Of a stretch of 64,000 nt of DNA, positions 46,723 to 58,016 are shown in pieces. Positions within the stretch are counted from its first letter, which is position 1. Each line of letters opens with the position of its first letter. The stretch is from Glycine soja. Lineage: Eukaryota; Streptophyta; Magnoliopsida; Fabales; Fabaceae. The notes below the pieces were generated by a model. That model did no database searches, had not been told where the DNA came from, and saw only the letters and a list, made by a program, of their open reading frames with translations. The DNA is taken from contig NC_041019.1 of NCBI RefSeq assembly GCF_004193775.1, positions 50,195,928 through 50,259,927 on the forward strand. Direction: 5' to 3'. Position numbers and translations under genes: made by a program.

Positions 46723-46925
46723 CGCATGGGTTATGCGGGTAACCCAGATTCACAAAAAAAAATAAAAATTGTGTAATACCAAAATCATATTAATTTCAGG
46801 TTCTCAACATCAATTTCCTTGTCTCCATTTTTTTAAATTGGATATGTTAACCGTCCTAAGTGATAGTATAGGTAGAGAAGATAATTTAAACTCAGGTAAC
46901 AGAGCTGTAGATAAGTTAAACTAAA
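46723..46925. repeat. Right member of the direct repeat flanking the MULE remnant
   Basis: Copy of 45411-45583. The whole block 45380-46975 is missing at the collinear position in unit B (about 58670). Confidence 0.7.
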
Positions 46926-47806
46926 AATAAATAAATTTAATGGGGAGTGAGAGAGAGAGAGGAGTCTGATGGTGGAGGAAATGATTTAGGTTTAGTTTAG
47001 TGTCGATGAATTAGAGCTAAGCCTTAGGTTAGGGGTTTTAGTTTTGTTAAAACACCTTCATTTTTGTTAAATCACACACCTTATTTTATTTTTTCATAGA
47101 TATTTAAAACTCGTGGGACCCACGGATAAAACTTGTTGAACCGTTGACTTTATGCGGCGCAGGCTAAAAAACCTACTTTTTAAATGTGCTCAAAAAAATG
47201 AGAACCGTTTGCCCAGGTCTACTGGTGATGGTGCAATAAATAAAATAACCTAATAAGTTGATCCAGCTTTCTTTCATTTTGGATATGTTTTTATATAAAA
47301 ATTTATGAAAAAAGAAAAAAAATAAAAAAATAATAATTTTTTTCCTTAAGCTAAAATAAATTCTCTATTAACTAATCATTAGCTAATTTGTGAAAACTTT
47401 TTTGTATTATTTCTCTAAAAAATAATAAAACATCTACAAATTAACTAATAATTTATTAATAAAAAATTCATTTTAACTTATGAAAAACTTTTTCATTTTT
47501 TCTCTTAGAAATATTTCTAAAAAAACTTGTTCAAACAAATCACTTAGTGGTTAAATGAATTATTTAATAAGAGTATAATATTATATGGAAATTGGATTCA
47601 AACTATGATATTTAATCCTATTAAATGGCAAATGACGATGTGATCATATTAATATAATATATCGAGGGCCGCCTGTGTTTTGAATGAGTGAAGATATGGC
47701 TTGTGTTGGAATGAGTGAAGATATGGCCTGTGTTGGGACACGTTTTGCAATGTTGACCTTGGTGCTCAAGAGCGTGCTCTCGTAGTGTAGGTTGGGACTC
47801 TCTATA

Positions 47807-47855
<49 letters not shown>
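46926..47855. other. Spacer with a short tandem duplication, no gene seen
   Basis: Contains two copies of GAATGAGTGAAGATATGG in tandem at about 47682-47737 and an (AT)n tract at 47809-47855. Confidence 0.6.
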
Positions 47856-47859
<4 letters not shown>

Positions 47860-48672
47860 ATAATGATTTTTGTTCATCAATATATAAAATATTAATAAAT
47901 TCGTCGATAAAATTTAAATTCTAGTTTTTAAAAATAAAAAAAATGTGAAAAATTTATTCATTTGTTATTGTTGACGAAAGGATTTATGCGAAACATGTAA
48001 GAATAAATTTATCAATGTTCTAAACATTCAGAAATGAAAATGACTATTTATCTAAAATATATTTAATTTTCTATCTATCTCCATTTTTTAATTGTGACAA
48101 ACATAATATTACAATAAGCACTTAAAAAATAATTATAAGTTACAACAAACATAATAATAAACATAATATTGATTAATAAACATATTTTATTTGTTATTTT
48201 GAAATTTTTATTGTGACAACATTAAGCAGTTACAAAAATCAAGTTGATTCTCATTTTTTTCTATAAAGGTTAACTTAATGGTTGTGTATTTTTGTTTGAG
48301 TCTCATATTTTGGATAAGGTACGGTCAAATTAGACATTTCAGAGTAATAAATAGATTGTGTTTTTTAATCAATATTATGCTCATTATTATGTTTGTTCTA
48401 ACTTATGTTTGCTTTCTTTTTTTTAAGTGTTTATTATAATATTATGCTTGCAATGATTAAAAATTGGAGGAGATGAAAATTAAATTATATTTTCGTCCAT
48501 GGATGTATAGAGCGCTGATAAATTCGTCCTTGAATGTGTCATGTAAGATCTTTCATTAACAGTGACGAATGAAAGTTAACAGATTGTTAGATTGTCGTAC
48601 TTTTTCATTTTTAAATACTAAAATTTAAATTTTTATCTTTTAGAAATGAATTTATCATATATATTTCCATGT
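47856..48672. mobile_element. Palindromic foldback element, copy 1
   Basis: The two halves are inverted: the left arm's ACAAACATAATATTACAATA and TACAACAAACATAATAATAA recur reverse-complemented at about 48355-48475. The outer arms pair CGTCCATGGATGTATAGAGC-type ends with their reverse complement. The loop is near 48200-48340. No ORF. Other copies: 59505-60340 and 62897-63770. Confidence 0.7.
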
Positions 48673-48696
48673 TGTGAATATATTATTCAGTTCTAA

Positions 48697-49148
48697 AAAC
48701 TAGCCCGGTGATTGACACGGTCATGACATTGGGTCACTGGGTTAGTGATCGAACCTGTGGGTCACTAATTGACTCACATGACCTGATCTATAATATAAAA
48801 AATTTATATCTATCTTAAAATATTTTAAAATAACATCACAAATTAATATAATTTCATAACATAGATAATTAGATATCAAAATGTAAAAAAAAAACATTAT
48901 TATCCAAGTTGAAACAAACAAGTAACAAACATTACAAACATAAATAAATAGATAAATAAGTTCATGTTCAACATATATTCCAATTATCCAATATGTAAAT
49001 AATATATAATTGCATTAATTGTATTCATTACTATCCAATATTTTGCCCATCATCTCACATTTTTCCCCTACAACATCTAGTTCAACAATAATAGTTATCC
49101 TGATCACAAAAAATTAAACAAACTAAAATATCAACTAACCCCTGATTT
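48697..49148. mobile_element. Truncated TIR element, cut by the duplication junction
   Basis: Begins with TTCTAAAAACTAGCCCGGTG. It is collinear with the left half of the complete element at 60365-61250 and ends at CCCCTGATTT where unit B begins. Confidence 0.65.
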
Positions 49149-50033
49149 AAAAATGATATGATAGAAAAATAAAATAAATACTACTTGATCATAATAGGAA
49201 AAACCCGATGATGATGATGATGGAGGAGGAGGAAGAGGAGTACTGGTTGGACTTGGAGTCTGATCCGTGATGAGGCCGTAGAAAGGGTACAGTTCATACC
49301 AAACATTGCAACTGGGAAACCCTACTCTTGCTCCTTGTTTTGCATAACAACATATTGGAAGCTCACGTATTGCTTGCGCAAGACAGGTTGTGCAGTTTTG
49401 GGGGGACAGGTCTTCTGTGCACTGAGCCAGACAGTAAAGGGTCTGAGACTGAGACAAGTTTGCTTCCTTTGTGGAGAACCTTTTAGCAGAATTGGCTGCT
49501 GCTTCTGCAGTTTGGTTCATGGTGTTGGACAAAAAGTTCATGAAACTGTTTGTTGAGTTGTTGGTGATGTTGTTCGGGTTATACAAAGAATATTCGGGAG
49601 ATGTGGCCACGGTGGAGAAGAAGCCGACGTTGGAATACCGAACTATGCATTCAGCGTACCACATCACAGCCTGTTTCGAAAGAGAACAGCTTTGGTCTGA
49701 AGATAGTTTCTCGGTTGCGTTCGCCACGCATTCTTTGCAGAGGCGAAGGGGTATATCACCCCTGCACATGAATAGACCGTACACTGTGTCAGAGGTAGTG
49801 TTTGTGCTGCCGAGGACTGTGTTGTTGTAGAATAAGGTTGTAGTGGCGTTGGAAGATAAGGAAGAGAGAAGGGTCTTAAGGTTCTTTTCGTAGGGGCTGT
49901 TGGCAGTGGCTTTGTTTGCACCGCAATTTTGGGAAACAAAATAAACCTTGTCCTGTGCTTTAGTAGTGGTTGCAAAGTTGAACAAGGTAACAAGGACGCA
50001 AAGGAAGACGAGCATGAAGGAATTGGAAGCCAT
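49131..50033 (-). CDS. Truncated CRK: secreted-type two-DUF26 protein without kinase
   Basis: A 300-residue ORF nearly identical (~97%) to exon 1 of the CRK at 25616-29581. It has a signal peptide ending TTTKAQ, then DUF26 motifs CRGDIPLRLCKEC and CTEDLSPQNCTTC and a Pro/Ser-rich linker. The old exon end is at 49205, where the donor is still GGTTTTTCC. Beyond it the ORF reads through former intron into a hydrophobic tail (YYDQVVFILFFYHIIF) and stops 4 codons past the duplication junction region. No kinase or transmembrane exon lies downstream, because the junction replaced them. The promoter region is conserved, so it may be transcribed. It resembles plant cysteine-rich receptor-like secretory proteins (DUF26 only). 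It could equally be a non-functional relic, since the tail is intron-derived. Confidence 0.75.
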   Translation of the reverse strand: MASNSFMLVFLCVLVTLFNFATTTKAQDKVYFVSQNCGANKATANSPYEKNLKTLLSSLSSNATTTLFYNNTVLGSTNTTSDTVYGLFMCRGDIPLRLCKECVANATEKLSSDQSCSLSKQAVMWYAECIVRYSNVGFFSTVATSPEYSLYNPNNITNNSTNSFMNFLSNTMNQTAEAAANSAKRFSTKEANLSQSQTLYCLAQCTEDLSPQNCTTCLAQAIRELPICCYAKQGARVGFPSCNVWYELYPFYGLITDQTPSPTSTPLPPPPSSSSSGFSYYDQVVFILFFYHIIFKSGVS

Positions 50034-50590
50034 GGTTGTATGAATGTTCTACAACACTACCATACTATTGGAGGATTATATAGATGGATTTTTGCTGTTC
50101 AAACTTTGCGTATTGTAATGGAAAATATAGGTACCGTGAAATTGAAACTTATAATAATTTTTTCCCCATCAACAACATAATTTAACATGGTAGTGAGGGA
50201 TATAGGGGCAACGTGCAAGAATTAGCGAGTCAAACACTCATGTCTCGCTTTCGTTACCTTCATACATTGATTCCACCCAAAATACTTAATAATTTTTTTA
50301 GATTATTATATTGTGTGTTGAACATGTTTTGAAGAAAGTGGCAAAAACAGAAATGAGGGAGAAGATCGAGATGGTAGCTTGAAATCCTCTGTTGATAAAA
50401 AAAAATTAACAAATTAATTAATAACTAACATTTTCAATCAAATAAAAAAAATGTCTCGAAGAAAGTTAGAAAACGTCAAAATTAGGGCAGCTCATAGTTT
50501 GGATCAGGAGAGAGAATTAAAACGAAATATTTATAGATTCAGAGAGTCCTGTATTAAAAACCCAACCGAACTATTATAGGTTTAGTGAAC
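50034..50590 (-). promoter_or_regulatory. Promoter copy upstream of the truncated CRK
   Basis: Nearly identical to 29582-30130, including the TATATAAT box near 50080 and the TTGACT W-box core in GTTTGACTCGC around 50228-50238. Confidence 0.45.
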
Positions 50591-51237
50591 CAGTTCTATA
50601 TTATAAAAATTGAACCAGACTTATACCAGTGAGACATAAAAATACTCAGGCACAGTAGAAGCAAACAAAGAAAAAGATGAACTTCTGTACTCTATTTCAT
50701 TCCCAGACGGTGCAGAGGGTGGCTTTTTAGTGGAATATATATTACAAACATAAAAATAGTATTAAAAGACTACTTAATGAATAAGGAAAACCATAAGCGG
50801 TTGTAAACAAGAGGAGTTATAAATTCAATACCACTCATCGTAGTATTATACGCACCAAGGGGAGACACCTACCTTGACAACTTTCTCTCATCTTAGCAAA
50901 AAGGTTAAGGTTCAGTGATTCACTGAATTAAGTAAATTTTTACATTGCTGTATAGAGGTAGTGAACTGCTTTTAAAAAAACAGTTTAGTGTAGTTTTGTT
51001 AGTTGGATTATTAATAGTTTGGTGCAGTTCAGTTAAGGTTTATTCACGTTTCTTCAATTAAGTGTAGAATATTTTTCTTCTGAAAATGTTCATTTGATGT
51101 TAAATAACTATACTCGGTCACTTATTGAAGAAAAAGATGGAAATAGTCTACACTTCATATACTACTAAACTAACTAACATATAACTAATTAACTAACAAA
51201 CTAATCGATCTCTAGCTAACTCACTCAACTTATATGT

Positions 51238-51915
51238 CCTATTTTTTGGGCAATCTAATGTTAGGAGTGGTCTCACTTGGAAAGGGTTACTAAGAAGCTT
51301 TGAATTGGTGGCAGGACTTAAATTTCCACAAAAGCAAACTGGCGGGTCTGGAGTTATGGAGGACGAGCTTTAGAGGTATGCCTCTATTTTGAATTATCAG
51401 GTGGTGAACATTCCCTTTGTGTACCTAGGAATGCCTATGGGGGGCTAACTTTAAAAGGGTAACAACATGAAAGCCAGTTGTGGACAAGATCTCAAAGAAA
51501 CTAGCTAGCCTCATGGGAACATAAATTTCTATCTTATGGCGGGAGGATATGTTTATTAAAATCAATGCTATCATCTTTACCCTTAGTTATTTTTCTCTCT
51601 TCACAGAGCGCCCAAAGGGGTTACGAAAGTGATAATCAATTTACAAAGGAGGTTCTTATTGGGGGGCAAAAGAAAATGTGTTGGGAAAGCTGGCAAAAGG
51701 TTTGCTTGCCAAAGGAGTGAGGGTGGATCTTGAAATATTTAATAAAGCCCTAGTGGTCAAATGGATGTGGTGCTTTGTTCATGAGCAGGAATCACTATGG
51801 GTAAAGGTATTATCCGGTCTCCTCATCCTGGTGGAAGGAAGTACATGAGGCATGCACACATGAGCTGGCAGCGATATGGTCAATATGGACTTAGGCTTCG
51901 TGAGTGCATATCTGT
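51238..51915 (+). pseudogene. L1-type LINE reverse transcriptase fragment (unit B)
   Basis: Copy of 30780-31450 with the same truncation and additional indels. It keeps translations such as KSVL-like SSLPL and LEIFNKALVVKWMW in separate frames. It predates the duplication. Confidence 0.8.
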
Positions 51916-52113
51916 CCCTAAGTAGGGAGGGATGTTTAAATTCAGACCAATCCATAATAAAAATAGAAAACCATTAAAAAAAATTAAAAATAAAATTAGA
52001 TTGATTTTTTTTATTTGTTTAAATGATTTCTTTTCAAGCAAATCGGTTTAGTTTGATATGTGATTTATATTTTTAAAATTAAATTAAATCATAATATTTA
52101 TATTATTTTAGTG

Positions 52114-52114
<1 letters not shown>

Positions 52115-52161
<47 letters not shown>
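52115..52161. repeat. (AT)n microsatellite
   Basis: 47 bp TA tract, unit B only. Confidence 0.9.
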
Positions 52162-52164
<3 letters not shown>

Positions 52165-52580
52165 TTGATTTTGTAGTATTATATATATATAATTTATATA
52201 ATGTATATTATTTTTTTAAATAACTTTTTAAAGATACGTTTAATTTAAATATAAAAATTTTAATATAGAAGATTTAACATATTAATAATTTTGATAAATT
52301 ATTATTAATATTTTTTTAATGTAATTTAATTTAAAAAATAAAACTAATATATAAATTTTAATAAAATAATATTTAAAAAAACCACAAAAATCAAATCATA
52401 AAATAAAATATTAATTTGATTTAGTTTAAATTTTATTCACATAGTAACTTTTGATGAAACATAAAACCAAACCAATACCAATACCCCTAGTATCTCCCGT
52501 GTTCTATCAGTGAGTAAACCTTAACCCGCACCTTGGAATCAATTTTTATGTTATCATTCTAACTCCTCTCCGTTATTCCC

Positions 52581-52960
52581 GATTACTATTCACCAACTCG
52601 TTAATGTTTATTCGCAGTAACGCGCGTTTGGAATCCTCGCTTCATTCACAAATCAAGGACAAAGATTTCTGTTCGGGGTGCTGCATTCGCCGGTTCAGAA
52701 TTACACTACAAAGTTTTAAAAAAAAATTGAATTTGTTGTTTGTAGTATATTGGGTCTCTGTTTACGCCAGAAAATTCAACAAATTGAAATTTTCATTTCA
52801 GGATTAAAATGGGTGATTAAAGAGCCTTCACTTTTGGGATCGAGCAAATTCCATAGGCTTCGTGTACTTGCTTCTGATTCCAATTTAAATGGTGGCTTGG
52901 AAGTTCATCCAAAATCAGGAAATTAGATATTGAATTAGAATTAAGATTAGAAATAAAGTG
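52581..52960 (+). pseudogene. Unrecognised gene-like fragment (unit B)
   Basis: Copy of 32121-32480. The longest frame here starts MFIRSNARLESSLHSQIKDK and runs 67 codons. Family unknown. Confidence 0.3.
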
Positions 52961-53399
52961 ATCCTCGGGTTTGAATTATAAAAAAAGAACAAATTTAATT
53001 GACTAATGTGACTATATAATTCACATCATGTTTCATGATTCAACTATATATAATATATAATGATATAATTTATTTTAAAATCACATGAAAATAATGATTA
53101 GTCAAAAAATTAGTTTGTTAAATTATTAATGTTTGATAAAATTAGTTGTTGAAGTAACTAAAAAAATATAAAATGACAGTAAAATAATAAATCATAATTT
53201 ATTTAAAAAATAATTAGAAAATTAAATAAATATATTGGGGATAAAAATAAAAAAATATATAAAAAGTTAAAAGTTAACATTTTAAAAATACATAACAAAT
53301 TAAAAACTAATAAAAAGCTACTAAAATAACTTTGTCATAATATAACACATGGTACAAACCTTCTCTTCTATTTTTATTTACTTTTCATTTTTTCTCATT

Positions 53400-53508
<109 letters not shown>

Positions 53509-53569
53509 AATATGTTGGTTGTAGGAACCCTTTGTTAGAATAATATGAGGGGAAACATGAAAAACAAAT

Positions 53570-55170
53570 GATCCATATGATCACTCGAGCTCCTTGCATA
53601 TTCTACCAATAAGAATCATTTAAAGATATATCTAACTATAACTTAGATTACAGCACATTTGTACTTTTCACAAGCTAAGCCATATAGCTATTGGATTTAA
53701 ATAATCTCTTAACTTTCTATCTATTTTTTATTATTATCTTGCTTTTAATAACTATATCTTAAAAGTTTAATTTTAAGCTTTTATAATTTTTAATTATTAG
53801 GAATTAATTAGTCCCTCTTATTATATGTAAAATTTTAGTCTTGATACCCACATAAAGAAATAATTCTTAGTATGAAATTGTAGAGATTTAATATATTTGA
53901 ACTTCTAAAATATAACAATTAAAATCAAAACTGTGAAACTAAATAACCATTTCTTCTAGTGACGCATTTTTTTATCCTAGTTCAAATCATTTAGGTTGAA
54001 TTACAGGATTTGAACTCCAATAATCTAAATGCACGATTCAGCTTTCTGTTGGGAACATTGAAGACCAGTCAACTACTATATTGTCATCATTGAAAGAAAC
54101 AAATATAAGCGTTATATATAGTGGTGAAGGTACAATAAACAAAATAACCTAATAAATTGATCTTCCTTCTCCTGGTTAAAAAAATATTTAAATAAGAGTA
54201 TAATACTGCATGGAAATTGGTTTCAAACTTACGATAACTATTTCTACAATATATGCAAAATGTCGGTGTAATAATTATAATCATATATTGAATATTATTA
54301 TATGGAAGCCCATGTTTGTTTTTTTTATAAGTGAAGGGTATTTATTTATTTTATGTAAGGAAGGGTAAAGTCCTTATATTAAAATAGAGGGGTCAAGATA
54401 CCCCAACAACATCCCACCACAGATTAAAAGGATTTACAAGCAGGAAGGGATCACTGGAACAAATGTAAACCTATGGGTAAAAAAATGGGAAAGACTAGCT
54501 ATACTATCTGCAGTAAGTGAAGGATGTGGCTTGTGTTGGTTACTTAATTGATATTTTTCTCTAATTGGTGCTCAATACTGTACCACCCTGCAAGGCTCTC
54601 AATCTCTCATAGTCTGCGTTGAGTCTCTCTCGACTTCTATAAGATAAGATATTAGTATATAACCAGCAACAATTACTTACTTAAAGAAATGCTGCAATTT
54701 ATTCAAATTATAAAAGTAAAATGGCTCAGACCAAGCTAGACTTTAATGGATAAGTTCCATGTTCTTTTAGTAACGAGTATGGCGCCCGTGGTCGTGTATG
54801 AGCACGGGTTGCTATATATACTTTCTTTTATGTTATTTAAATATTATTTTTATATGAATATTTCTCTATTGATTTAGCCTTTTTTTTATGAAGTGAAATT
54901 AGTTATTATGTGAAATATTTATATTATTTTTTCAAATGCTCAATTAATTAGACAATTCAGTCTAAAACACAATATAATATTTTATTTTGTAAGTAAGATA
55001 ATGCTTTATTCATTGTAAGTTGTAACGGTTTTTAATTATAATTATTTCATTTAATGATTATCATTTTACAATTAAAAAATTAGAGATTAATCTAATAAGT
55101 TATAAATGACGTGTATGCTGGAGCAAAAAAAAAAAAACTCACAGTAACTTGCAACTAAATAAATATGTTA
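53570..55170. other. AT-rich spacer (unit B), no gene seen
   Basis: Collinear with 33950-35460. It has ~100 bp at 54295-54400 (CATGTTTGTTTTTTTTATAA...) absent from unit A. Confidence 0.55.
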
Positions 55171-55176
55171 ACGTCC

Positions 55177-55275
55177 CTCGTGTCATGGTTTCAGCACAAC
55201 TTGTGCTAAAACTCCGGCTGCTTTATTGATATATTTCTTTTGGCCTTTAAAAAAAAAAAACTCACAAATTGGTCC
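55177..55275 (+). mobile_element. L1 3' tail, unit B copy
   Basis: Same body as 35486-35565. The right target repeat AACTCACAAATTGGTCC (55259-55275) is intact but the left one has been replaced, so the insertion predates the tandem duplication. Confidence 0.7.
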
Positions 55276-55379
55276 TAATCAGATTTGTAATGAAATATAT
55301 TAAGTATAAATTAAATTTGTGTTATTATACAATTTGTATAATTGTAACTAAGTAAACTGTAAGGTAAGCGTTAGGGTTT

Positions 55380-55700
55380 TATTTCAAAAAATTATTATAT
55401 AATTTTTCCCCCATCAATAACATATTTTACATGGCAGTGGGGAATAACGGATAGGTGCAGCGTGCAAGCATTAGCGAGTCAAACACTCATGTCTTCCGAG
55501 ATTGATTCCCCATAGTAATCTTATATATATATATATATATAGATTATAATATTATGTGTTGAAAATGTCTAGAAGAATTCTAGAAAATGTCACAATTAGG
55601 GATGCTGATTGTTTGGTTCAGGAGACAATTGAATGGAACTGAAAAATGATTCAAGAGAAAGTCAAAGTGAACCATTTTTTTATAGTCTACAAATGTCTTT
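55380..55700 (-). promoter_or_regulatory. Orphan CRK promoter relic (unit B)
   Basis: Copy of 35690-36080 with the unexpanded GCAGTGGGGAATAACGG and the GCGAGTCAAACACT W-box segment. No CRK coding sequence is attached. Confidence 0.6.
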
Positions 55701-56342
55701 CACTAAATTCAATTTTGCTTGAATAGGATATATAGGACACCTGTAAGCAACAGAAGTCTCTCTTATAGTGTTTACTGTAACTGTATTTCAGCATTCAAAC
55801 TTAAGAATTCTCGTTAAGCTCAAAAAACCACAAGTTGAAACAACTTTCTAGATGTGGTTTGTGATTTTTATAAATGGTTTCTGAGTTCGTTTTCTTTCGC
55901 ATGTTCTTTCTTACTTAGAAAAAACCTTCTTAGATGATGAGATAGTTGTTGAGTAATCTGTTTAGAAAGCAATCTAATTATGTTCTTTAGAAAGAATCTT
56001 CTTCGATGTAAGCTAGCTGGTTCTTGCATTATGAGAAGTAATAGGACTATGGATGACAATGGGGCAAGGAAAACACGAGTAATAACCCTCATCACGTAGC
56101 AGTTGCCTTGTTGGATGAAATTCCTTCCCATGTTTACCACATACTTGTACGTACACTTATTGTTAAGTGAGTATCCATGAATTTTATGAATATTCATATA
56201 TATATGTATCCCCAGGCATGGGTACCTTGTTTTACTTTCCCTTGCCCAGTTAACAAAGCCAGTGGAGAAAAAAAAAATGCATTTACTTTACTTGCATGTA
56301 TATAGAGGCCCGATCCTAAACTATGTTAAGAAGTGCACTTAG
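55701..56342. other. Spacer containing both empty insertion sites
   Basis: Contains GATGACAATGGGGCAAGG at about 56053 (Copia empty site) and TGCATTTACTTTACTTGCAT at about 56278 (MULE empty site). No gene is seen. Confidence 0.8.
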
Positions 56343-56949
56343 CACTGGACCCGTAAATTTGAGGGGCACAATTTTTTATTTTGCTATAATATTAAAAAAA
56401 TCATTTTAATATGACTTACCCATTCTTACACTAATCAATCAGTAAAAAAAAGTTTACGCACCACTCTCATCACTTTCCACTTCTCGATAACGGCAGTTCT
56501 CAAATTACAAACTCAAATTTAAAGGTTATAAGCAATTGAACATTGAATTTCCACCAAATTATTCAATAGTCTACACTAATTTCTAACTTTGTGAAAACGG
56601 TAATATTTTTTTCTAATAAAAGGTATGGAAAGCAAAGAACTATAGAAGGGAGAATCACGAAAAAAAAAGGAAGAGTAATACACTGATTATTGATATCATA
56701 CTAAGTCTGAGTAGTGAGTATCATTATCAATGACATTTGAATTGTTTCTGAATTGTGATTTTCTTTTTGAACTTAAGTCAACAAGTCAAAAAGGGAATGA
56801 CCAAATCACGAAGAGGATTGAGAATGATGTTGATGCCAGTGCCGCATGTCAAGATTATAGATTATTGAGAGGATTATTGAACTCTCAAGGCTTCAAATTC
56901 GAAGGTTATTTTCTAGTCATTCACTTTATAATATTATTCTAATGTGTGT

Positions 56950-57028
<79 letters not shown>

Positions 57029-57583
57029 GACTTGGATAATTGGTGTTGGATTGATCAAATGATGCTTCGGTGTTGTTGTACTTGTTGCTTGTCGTAATTT
57101 GATACTATTGTTGCGGTTTAATATTTAAAGTGAAATAAAGCTTGTTTCACCTTAATTAAGAATTTAAGATATCCAAATATTTCAATCACAAAAAAGATGT
57201 ACTAATTTAGCAATTTTATCTATTGTGAAAGATATGTTAAGAAACATTGATGTTAATGTTATTATTAATGATTTTGCATCACAAAAATGCTCATAGAAAC
57301 CATTTTTTATGATAATGTATATATTTTATTTTATCGGTAATAAGTCAAGTAACAACCCTACAAGTAGAGAAAATATTTTGTTGATGATACAAAATAGCAC
57401 AAGAGTTGATTAAAGAAAAAATGTAATATTTATTAGATCTATGCTATTCAATAATAATACAATTTTTAATGAGATTCTGTATTTATATTTTTAGAATAAA
57501 TATTTGTTTTAAAATAGTTATATATAAGGGGTTTTTTATTTATTATTTTGGACTGGGCCTATAAAATGTCAGGAGCAGTCCTG
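56343..57583 (+). mobile_element. hAT-family element relic (unit B)
   Basis: Copy of 43290-44590. It retains SIVKDMLRNIDVNVIINDFA at about 57213-57275, part of the hATC region, but has lost the ERS-LKLIK block. The frame at 56730-56942 (ELKSTSQKGNDQ...) is of unknown identity. Confidence 0.6.
56958..57023. repeat. (TA)n microsatellite
   Basis: 66 bp TA tract preceded by (TG)n-like sequence. Confidence 0.9.
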
Positions 57584-57927
57584 TGTATATAAGTGAGTTT
57601 TTTTTTTTTCATGCCCAAATAGAACTTTATCATAGTAGCTGAATATGTTTTATCAGAAATTTTCGTGAATTAAATCAGTCATTGATGTTGCTATAGATTG
57701 TTTGCTTATATGCCAAAGTTTTGATGGGAGAACAAATTTTTTGAGTTATTGTTCTTTGCATTCTTAGCATATCTATGTGATCTTGATAATTAGTGTTCTT
57801 ATAGTATTAGTTGAGGAGTAAAAAAAATATTTATTATTTAATTAAAGGAGAACATAAAAAAATTATAAATAACATAATTTTTGTTTTCCAATAAAAATAT
57901 TACTAATTCTTTAACCAATACTCTTAA

Positions 57928-57929
<2 letters not shown>

Positions 57930-58008
<79 letters not shown>
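57930..58008. repeat. (AT)n microsatellite
   Basis: 79 bp uninterrupted AT tract; absent at the collinear place in unit A. Confidence 0.9.

Positions 58009-58016
<8 letters not shown>

Noticed and set aside
47644..47880. 78-codon ORF with IYIY repeats
   Set aside because: Translation of an (AT)n microsatellite.
47900..49130. Kinase exons completing the CRK copy at 49131-50033
   Set aside because: Read on the minus strand below 49131, there is only foldback and TIR-element DNA from unit A; no GEVYK, HRD or DFG motifs.
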